NCBI GenBank assembly: GCA_002343775.1
Contig: DDSH01000026.1
Coordinates: 88,754 to 152,753, forward strand
Length of the DNA stretch: 64,000 bases
Direction of reading: 5' to 3'
Source of the DNA: Anaerolineales bacterium UBA2395
Lineage (GTDB): Bacteria > Chloroflexota > Anaerolineae > Anaerolineales > Villigracilaceae
A model generated the notes under the pieces. That model saw nothing but the letters and a program-made list of their open reading frames with translations. It did no database searches and was not told the origin of the DNA. The translations under genes were made by a program, and so were the position numbers. Positions 59,314 through 64,000 of this stretch are shown in pieces; positions within the stretch are counted from its first letter, which is position 1; each line of letters begins with the position of its first letter.

Positions 59314-61104
59314 TCAGTCTTCCAACACGGGAATGAAATCGAAACGCGTCACATCCACCAGACCCTTGTCGGAAATTCTTAATTCAGGGATCACCACCAA
59401 CGCCATCAAACTCAGCTGCATGTTCGGGTTGTTCAATTCGCTGCCGCACATCTTGAAGCCTTCGAGCACGGTTCCGGCTTTCTTCGCCACCACATCGGCG
59501 CGTTCATTGGACATCAACCCCGCGATCGGGAATTCCACCAGACCTACCACCTTGCCATCCATCACCACCACCTGCCCGCCGCCGCACTTCGCCAGTTCGT
59601 TCGCGGCAACCGCCATGCTTTCTTCATCCGTACCGACCACGATCATATGATGGCTGTCGTGCGCCACCGTTGAACCGATGGCGCATTTGCGCGTGAACTC
59701 GAAGCCTTTCACCAGCCCCACCACCACGTTACCGGTTGCGCGATGGCGTTCCACCAGCGCGATCTTCGCCAAATCGCGGCGGAGATCCGTCTTGACCTCG
59801 CCATCCTCCACTTTGACCTTCATCCGCAAATGGCGCGTCGGCGCCTGGTTCTCGATCACACCGATGACGTGCGCTTCAATTTCGGACCCGTCAGCGGCTC
59901 TTGTCCGAAGGGCAAAATCGGCGGCTGTGAGTTTTCTCTTGATATGAATGGAATTGGTCACCCACTTGGGATATTTCACCACCGGCAGTTTGACCAGCAG
60001 TTCGCCTTTTTCGGCGATCACCTGTCCCCTGGCAATGACCATCTCTGCTTTGAAGTTCATCAGGTCATCCACCAGCACCACATCCGCCCAGCGACCGGGC
60101 GCGATCATACCCATCTCTTTGCTGAGCCCAAAGTGCTCCGCCGTGTTGATGGTCATCATCTGGATCGCCGTCATCGGGTTCAAGCCTTCGCTGATGGCAT
60201 GCCGCAGGACGCGGTCCATGTGACCTTCGGAGGTGAGGGTTTCCGCGTGCGAGTCATCGGTGCAGAGGATGAAGCGACGGGAATCCAGTTTCTTTTCGGT
60301 AATGGCTTTGACCTGCGCAGCAACGTCAAACCATGCCGACCCGTAGCGCAGCATCGCCTTCATGCCCTGCCGGACTCTGGCAATCGCATCCTCGACACGC
60401 GTTCCCTCGTGGTCGTCCTCCGCGCCGCCCGCCACATACCCATGGAAGGGCAATCCAAGGTCAGGTGAAGCGTAGTGCCCGCCGATGACCTTACCCGCCG
60501 CATGGGTCGCGGACATTTCATCCAGCATCTTCTTGTCGCTCATGAACACGCCGGGGAAGTTCATCATTTCGCCCAAGCCGATGATGCCTTTCCATGTCAT
60601 CGCTTCGGCAACTTCCTTCGGTCCGACAGAGGAACCGGGCGTTTCCAATCCCGGCGCAGACGGCACACACGAAGGCATCTGCACCCACACATGGATCGGC
60701 TGCTTCTGCGCTTCATCCACCATCAACTTGACGCCTTTGAGACCGAAGATATTGGCGATCTCATGCGGGTCAATGAACATGCCGGTCGTGCCACGCACCG
60801 CCACTGCGCGGACAAATTCCGTCACCGTGACCATGCCGGATTCGACGTGCATGTGACCATCCAGCAAACCGGGGACGAGATATTTGCCCCTGGCATCGAT
60901 CACCTTCGTCTTTTTGCCGATAGTGTGACTAGCATCATGCCCGACAAATGCAATGCGTCCCTGCACAACGGCAATGGACGTATTCGGGATGATCTCGCCG
61001 GATTGCACACTCACCCACTTGCCATTTTGAATGACGAGGTCGGCGTGTGCGCGCCCCATGGCAACATCGATGAGGGCTGTGGTCAGTTTTGTGGAAGGGG
61101 TCAT
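59314..61104 (-). CDS. adeC: Adenine deaminase
   Basis: The 596-residue amidohydrolase has the AdeC metal-site motif GLLDGHMHVESGM, the segment VAVRGTTGMFIDPHEIAN, and the C-terminal adenine deaminase domain (HDSHHMIVVGTD). It converts adenine to hypoxanthine and ammonia, feeding the molybdenum hydroxylase encoded at the other end of the island. The ATG at 61104 has GGAG eight bases upstream and gives the normal start; the frame to 61137 is not supported. Confidence 0.93.
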   Translation of the reverse strand: MTPSTKLTTALIDVAMGRAHADLVIQNGKWVSVQSGEIIPNTSIAVVQGRIAFVGHDASHTIGKKTKVIDARGKYLVPGLLDGHMHVESGMVTVTEFVRAVAVRGTTGMFIDPHEIANIFGLKGVKLMVDEAQKQPIHVWVQMPSCVPSAPGLETPGSSVGPKEVAEAMTWKGIIGLGEMMNFPGVFMSDKKMLDEMSATHAAGKVIGGHYASPDLGLPFHGYVAGGAEDDHEGTRVEDAIARVRQGMKAMLRYGSAWFDVAAQVKAITEKKLDSRRFILCTDDSHAETLTSEGHMDRVLRHAISEGLNPMTAIQMMTINTAEHFGLSKEMGMIAPGRWADVVLVDDLMNFKAEMVIARGQVIAEKGELLVKLPVVKYPKWVTNSIHIKRKLTAADFALRTRAADGSEIEAHVIGVIENQAPTRHLRMKVKVEDGEVKTDLRRDLAKIALVERHRATGNVVVGLVKGFEFTRKCAIGSTVAHDSHHMIVVGTDEESMAVAANELAKCGGGQVVVMDGKVVGLVEFPIAGLMSNERADVVAKKAGTVLEGFKMCGSELNNPNMQLSLMALVVIPELRISDKGLVDVTRFDFIPVLED

Positions 61105-61159
61105 ATAAACTCCGTGAAACGAACGATGGTGAGACAAAAACTCGAGGGGTGCTGCTTGT

Positions 61160-61498
61160 TTAGGCGCTTACAAAATCGGATGCGACCAGAGTGACGAGAA
61201 AATACACCAGAAACCCCAGCACAGGCACGGGCAGGATCCAGGCAAAGATGGGCTCGTCTCGGCTGATAAAAAAGGCGGAAGCCAGCAGGAAGAGCGGAAG
61301 CAAACGCACTGCCAGCAAAAAGCCCGCCCAGGCGCCGAACACATAGGTGGATGGAAGGGCAAAGAACGCAGCAATGACCATCATGCTCGCGTCTTTTCGG
61401 ACGAGGGCAAGGATCATCAAGATCAGCGCCAGCCCCGCGACGACGATGCCGGGAATTCCACGCGAGAGCAAGACCAGCATGTTAACCACTTCAGCCAT
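61160..61498 (-). CDS. Small four-helix membrane protein, unknown
   Basis: I do not recognise this 112-residue protein. It has about four hydrophobic helices (roughly 5-30, 38-55, 57-77 and 84-107) with few charges, the pair SRDEP between the last two. It lies 55 bases upstream of adeC and 11 bases after the amidohydrolase gene, so it is in the operon. A base permease subunit is improbable at this size; a membrane adaptor is possible. Coding is supported by regular hydrophobicity and tight spacing. Confidence 0.65.
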   Translation of the reverse strand: MAEVVNMLVLLSRGIPGIVVAGLALILMILALVRKDASMMVIAAFFALPSTYVFGAWAGFLLAVRLLPLFLLASAFFISRDEPIFAWILPVPVLGFLVYFLVTLVASDFVSA

Positions 61499-61509
61499 GA
61501 CGCAACTCC

Positions 61510-62889
61510 TTATCCAGCCAGCAGTCGTTTGGCAGCCTTGTTATGCTTCTCGATCAATTTCCGTTGGTCGACCGTGACCAGATGACCTTCCTTGACGATA
61601 AATTTTCCGTTCACGACTGTGTAATCCACGTTGACGGATTGACCGAAGACCACAGCAGAGACCGGGTCGTGCATGCCCGTGAATTCCAGGCGGTTCAGAT
61701 CCACGGCGAAGAGATCGGCGCACTTGCCAACTTCCAGGCTGCCGATGTCTTTGCGACCAAGCACCGCTGCGCCGCCACGTGTGCCAAGATGCAAGGCTTC
61801 GCGCGCGGTCATTAATTTTCTATTCGGGTCGTTGGAAAGGGAATAGCCCGTCAGTCCCTCTTTGACGCGGGAAACGAGCATGGCATTTCTCACTTCTGCA
61901 AGGAGGTGTGACCCGTCGTTGGAAGCGGAGCCATCCACGCCCAAGCCGACGTTGACGCCCGCCTTGCGGTATTCCTTGACCGGAGCGATACCAGACGCCA
62001 GCCGCATGTTCGAAGTGGGACAGTGCGCCACGCCGCAGTTGTGTTTGGCGAAGACTTGAATTTCCTCGTCATTGACCCACACCGCATGGGCAAACCAGAC
62101 GTCATCGCCGACCCAGTCCACTTCCTGCATGTACCCGACGGGACGGTGACCGAACATCTGCATGCAGAATTGTTCTTCGTCTTCGGTTTCGGCGAGATGG
62201 GTATGGAGATGCACTCCGTACTGCCGCGCCAGTTTGGCGGACTGTTTCATCAGGTCGGATGTGACGCTGAAGGGTGAGCAAGGCGCGAGCACAATTTGGG
62301 TCATTGCGCCGGGCTTGGCGTTGTGATATTTCTCAATCAGACGCTGTGAGTCTTTGAGGATGTTCTCTTCGGTGTCGACCACGCTATCGGGTGGGAGTCC
62401 GCCCTGGGATTCGCCGAGACTCATCGAGCCGCGAGAGGCTTGCAGCCTGACCCCAACTTCCAGTGCAGCGGCAATCTCATCGTCGAGTTTGGCAGCGTTG
62501 GGGTAGAGGTAGAGATGATCCGAGGCGGTGGTGCATCCCGATAAAGCGAGTTCCGACAATGCGGTTTGAGTCGAGATGAAAATATCTTCGGGTTGAATCC
62601 GCGCCCAAATGGGATAGAGGGTCTTGAGCCAGTTGAAGAGGTTGGCATCCTGCGCGGCAGGGACAGCGCGTGTGAGGGTTTGGTAGAAGTGGTGGTGCGT
62701 GTTGACCAAACCCGGCAGGACGACGTGCCCTTTGAGGTCAAGAACTTCGTCGGCAGTTTGGGGAAGTTCGCTCGTCGCGCCGACCTGTTCGATGAAGCCG
62801 TCGCGAATAAAAAGACCACCCTCGGGAATTTCCCGCTGATGGTCGTCCATGGTGACGAGATATGCGTTCTTAATGAGGAGAGTTGTCAT
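61510..62889 (-). CDS. 8-oxoguanine deaminase-like amidohydrolase
   Basis: The 459-residue enzyme is an ATZ/TRZ-type amidohydrolase with the metal site NTHHHFYQT, the segment GCTTASDHLYLYPN, the HTHLAE block and the late metal Asp in GVDGSASNDGSHL. The ASDHLYL-type segment is characteristic of 8-oxoguanine deaminases and SsnA-like relatives; a guanine or isocytosine-type substrate is possible. The product would be urate from 8-oxoguanine or xanthine from guanine, both fitting the island. It is the first gene, behind the promoter at 62904-62932. Confidence 0.85.
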   Translation of the reverse strand: MTTLLIKNAYLVTMDDHQREIPEGGLFIRDGFIEQVGATSELPQTADEVLDLKGHVVLPGLVNTHHHFYQTLTRAVPAAQDANLFNWLKTLYPIWARIQPEDIFISTQTALSELALSGCTTASDHLYLYPNAAKLDDEIAAALEVGVRLQASRGSMSLGESQGGLPPDSVVDTEENILKDSQRLIEKYHNAKPGAMTQIVLAPCSPFSVTSDLMKQSAKLARQYGVHLHTHLAETEDEEQFCMQMFGHRPVGYMQEVDWVGDDVWFAHAVWVNDEEIQVFAKHNCGVAHCPTSNMRLASGIAPVKEYRKAGVNVGLGVDGSASNDGSHLLAEVRNAMLVSRVKEGLTGYSLSNDPNRKLMTAREALHLGTRGGAAVLGRKDIGSLEVGKCADLFAVDLNRLEFTGMHDPVSAVVFGQSVNVDYTVVNGKFIVKEGHLVTVDQRKLIEKHNKAAKRLLAG

Positions 62890-62903
62890 GAGTGTTAGCC
62901 TTT

Positions 62904-62932
62904 TACTATCGCGGTGGCAATTTGTCTGACAA
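62904..62932 (-). promoter_or_regulatory. Promoter and candidate operator of the purine island
   Basis: On the minus strand TTGTCA (62932-62927) and GATAGT (62910-62905) are 16 nt apart. The palindrome TTGTCTGACAA (62922-62932) covers the -35 and fits the TNGTNNNACNA pattern known for FadR-type GntR sites. The core GTCTGAC is also present before the first GntR gene (47534-47540). Confidence 0.55.
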
Positions 62933-63007
62933 CTTATAGTGTAGCAGATGTGTGGGTGGATGTCAATTCTGGTTTTGGCGTGCTACAATTTTGCAACACC
63001 CCGCCTC

Positions 63008-63574
63008 ATGCCGACATTCAAATTCGACCTGCAAAAACTTCATCGAAGATCCATCCGCTTGAAAGGATATGATTATTCACAGGCGGGCGCGTATTTTGTG
63101 ACCCTTGTCACGTATCAACGCGATTGTCTGTTCGGGGAAATCCGAGATGCAAAAATGGCTTTGAACGATTTCGGCAAAATCGCGGACGAATGCTGGTGTG
63201 CCATTCCCGATCATTTTCCGTTCGTCGAATTGGGCGCGCATGTGATTATGCCGAATCATGTGCATGGGATTATCATCATTACCGATGGTGGTATGCGTAG
63301 GGGCACGCCATGGCGTGCCCCTACGGAACGTACCCCAACACCGCATTTCGGGAAAACAATTCCGGGTTCCATTGCGGCCATCATCGGACAATACAAATCA
63401 TCTGTATCGCGGATTATCAAACAAAAACACAACGCCACCGGCATCTGGCAGCGGAATTATTATGAGCATATAATTCGGGATGAAAAAGACCTGCAACGCA
63501 TCACGGATTACATCGAAACGAACCCGTTGCGCTGGAATGATGATGACGAGAATCCGGTAAACGTATTACGGTAA
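63008..63574 (+). CDS. RAYT: REP-associated tyrosine transposase
   Basis: The 188-residue protein is a Y1 HUH-type transposase of the RAYT branch: early segment RLKGYDYSQAGAYFVTLVT, the HUH motif in MPNHVHGIII (residues 81-90), and the nucleophile region IIGQYKSSVSRIIK with the Tyr. The end (NYYEHIIRDEKDLQRITDYI) is typical of the family. RAYTs act on REP palindromes. A perfect 30-bp palindrome occupies codons 97-106 in phase, and another palindrome follows the stop. The ATG at 63008 begins the family-typical sequence; the frame to 62948 is less likely. Confidence 0.92.
   Translation: MPTFKFDLQKLHRRSIRLKGYDYSQAGAYFVTLVTYQRDCLFGEIRDAKMALNDFGKIADECWCAIPDHFPFVELGAHVIMPNHVHGIIIITDGGMRRGTPWRAPTERTPTPHFGKTIPGSIAAIIGQYKSSVSRIIKQKHNATGIWQRNYYEHIIRDEKDLQRITDYIETNPLRWNDDDENPVNVLR
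63296..63325. repeat. REP-like perfect palindrome inside the RAYT gene
   Basis: The 30-bp palindrome has arms CGTAGGGGCACGCCA and TGGCGTGCCCCTACG with no loop. It starts exactly on a codon and encodes RRGTPWRAPT (residues 97-106), leaving the frame open. Confidence 0.92.
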
Positions 63575-63585
63575 GGGCAACAATC

Positions 63586-63613
63586 GTAGGGGCGAGACAC
63601 GTCTCGCCCCTAC
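63586..63613. repeat. REP-like palindrome after the RAYT gene
   Basis: GTAGGGGCGAGAC and GTCTCGCCCCTAC are exact inverted copies two bases apart. A further GCCCCTAC half-unit stands at 63623-63630. It shares the GTAGGGGC end with the palindrome inside the gene. Confidence 0.9.
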
Positions 63614-63646
63614 CCCCGCATCGCCCCTACACCAAGGACACCCACC

Positions 63647-64000
63647 ATGCCCAAAGAACTCACACCCTACCAACTCGCCGAACAAAAAATCGCGGACGCC
63701 CTGCGCTCTGGCGCAACGGAACTTGACCTCAGCAATCCGCAATATAAAGACCCGAAACCACCTCAACTCACTGAATTGCCAGATTCTTTATGGCAACTCA
63801 CACAGTTGACAAACCTGAATCTCTCCAGCAACCAACTGACAACCCTGCCAGACTCTCTGGGACAACTCACGCAGTTGACAACACTGTATCTCTCCGACAA
63901 CCGACTGACCACCCTGCCAGACTCGCTCGCGCTAGCGCAACTCACACAGTTAACCAAACTGAATCTCTCCAGCAATCAACTGACCGCCCTGCCAGACTCG
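63647..64000 (+). CDS. Leucine-rich repeat protein (5' part only)
   Basis: The visible 118 residues have a short helical N-terminus (LAEQKIADALRSGATELDLS) and then about three leucine-rich repeats of 23 residues (LPDSLGQLTQLTTLYLSDNRL type); the third unit is 25 residues because of a small insertion. AAGGA lies before the ATG. The DNA repeats are nearly identical, a sign of recent expansion. Such N-termini are followed in many bacteria by Roc-COR GTPase or other signalling domains, but the frame leaves the window open, so the full architecture is unknown. Confidence 0.85.
   Translation, partial: MPKELTPYQLAEQKIADALRSGATELDLSNPQYKDPKPPQLTELPDSLWQLTQLTNLNLSSNQLTTLPDSLGQLTQLTTLYLSDNRLTTLPDSLALAQLTQLTKLNLSSNQLTALPDS

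Noticed and set aside
63770..64000. CRISPR array or satellite repeat
   Set aside because: The 69-bp periodicity is explained by in-frame leucine-rich repeats; there are no constant repeats with unique spacers.
1..64000. tRNA, rRNA, riboswitch or replication origin
   Set aside because: I looked in the gaps between genes and saw no cloverleaf, rRNA-like block, known riboswitch core (including cobalamin near carH and purine near the importers) or DnaA-box cluster. A covariance-model search could still find something missed by eye.

Overview
The window reads as a chromosomal segment of a Gram-positive-like or monoderm-like member of the Chloroflexota, most probably class Anaerolineae. This is an inference from gene content: fused CrtYcd-type lycopene cyclase, a CarH-type regulator, an LCP protein anchored as a lipoprotein, a TtuA/TtuB pair, MtaB, many T/P-rich secreted proteins and moderate GC. 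No search was run. I found no rRNA, tRNA or CRISPR array.

Region 1 (1-21,960) is mostly housekeeping and cell envelope. It starts with a truncated PIG-L deacetylase. Next comes a signalling pair, a Ser/Thr kinase divergent from an FHA-winged-helix protein, whose two promoters lie on top of each other in one 32-bp dyad. TtuA/TtuB, a GT4 glycosyltransferase with YraN, a large GH25-SH3b-phosphodiester glycosidase fusion, a diheme cytochrome c, FolD, MtaB, lipoproteins, a TPR protein and a histidine-kinase-like / LysM / LCP operon follow. A recombinase-like protein lacking its catalytic residues, TilS, methylmalonyl-CoA epimerase and a GDSL lipoprotein close the region.

Region 2 (22,059-33,070) is a light-response and carotenoid island. 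crtB is divergent from a ten-gene operon: crtI, carH, DUF1295, photolyase, DUF3267 protease-like, alpha/beta hydrolase, TspO-like, cytochrome P450, lycopene cyclase and a PPOX flavoprotein. The crtB and crtI promoters are mirror images: same -35, same 16-nt spacer, same -10, with both -35 boxes inside a perfect 15-bp inverted repeat. CarH keeps the W-x9-EH photoreceptor signature. One B12-based light switch may therefore control pigment, DNA repair and redox genes together.

Region 3 (33,166-37,990) holds a MATE exporter, a GT2 glycosyltransferase, an AI-2E family protein and threonine synthase.

Region 4 (38,102-62,890, all minus strand) is a roughly 25-kb purine scavenging and degradation island. 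In transcription order it runs: 8-oxoguanine-deaminase-like amidohydrolase, small membrane protein, adenine deaminase, GntR/HutC regulator, YgeY-like hydrolase, histidine phosphatase, YgeW-like knotted carbamoyltransferase, carbamate kinase, a GT-C-like membrane protein, a complete BMP-type (nucleoside-type) ABC importer, a terminator, a second GntR regulator, a second complete BMP-type importer, and a molybdenum hydroxylase (FAD subunit plus fused FeS/Mo subunit). This resembles the Escherichia coli yge/yqe/xdh purine locus, but here it is joined to two importers. The inferred flow is uptake of nucleosides or bases, deamination, xanthine oxidation, ring opening by unseen enzymes, and ATP recovery from a carbamoyl compound.

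Region 5 (62,890-64,000) holds a RAYT (REP-associated tyrosine transposase) that carries a perfect 30-bp REP-like palindrome in frame inside its own coding sequence, a second REP-like palindrome just after it, and the start of a leucine-rich repeat protein cut by the window edge.
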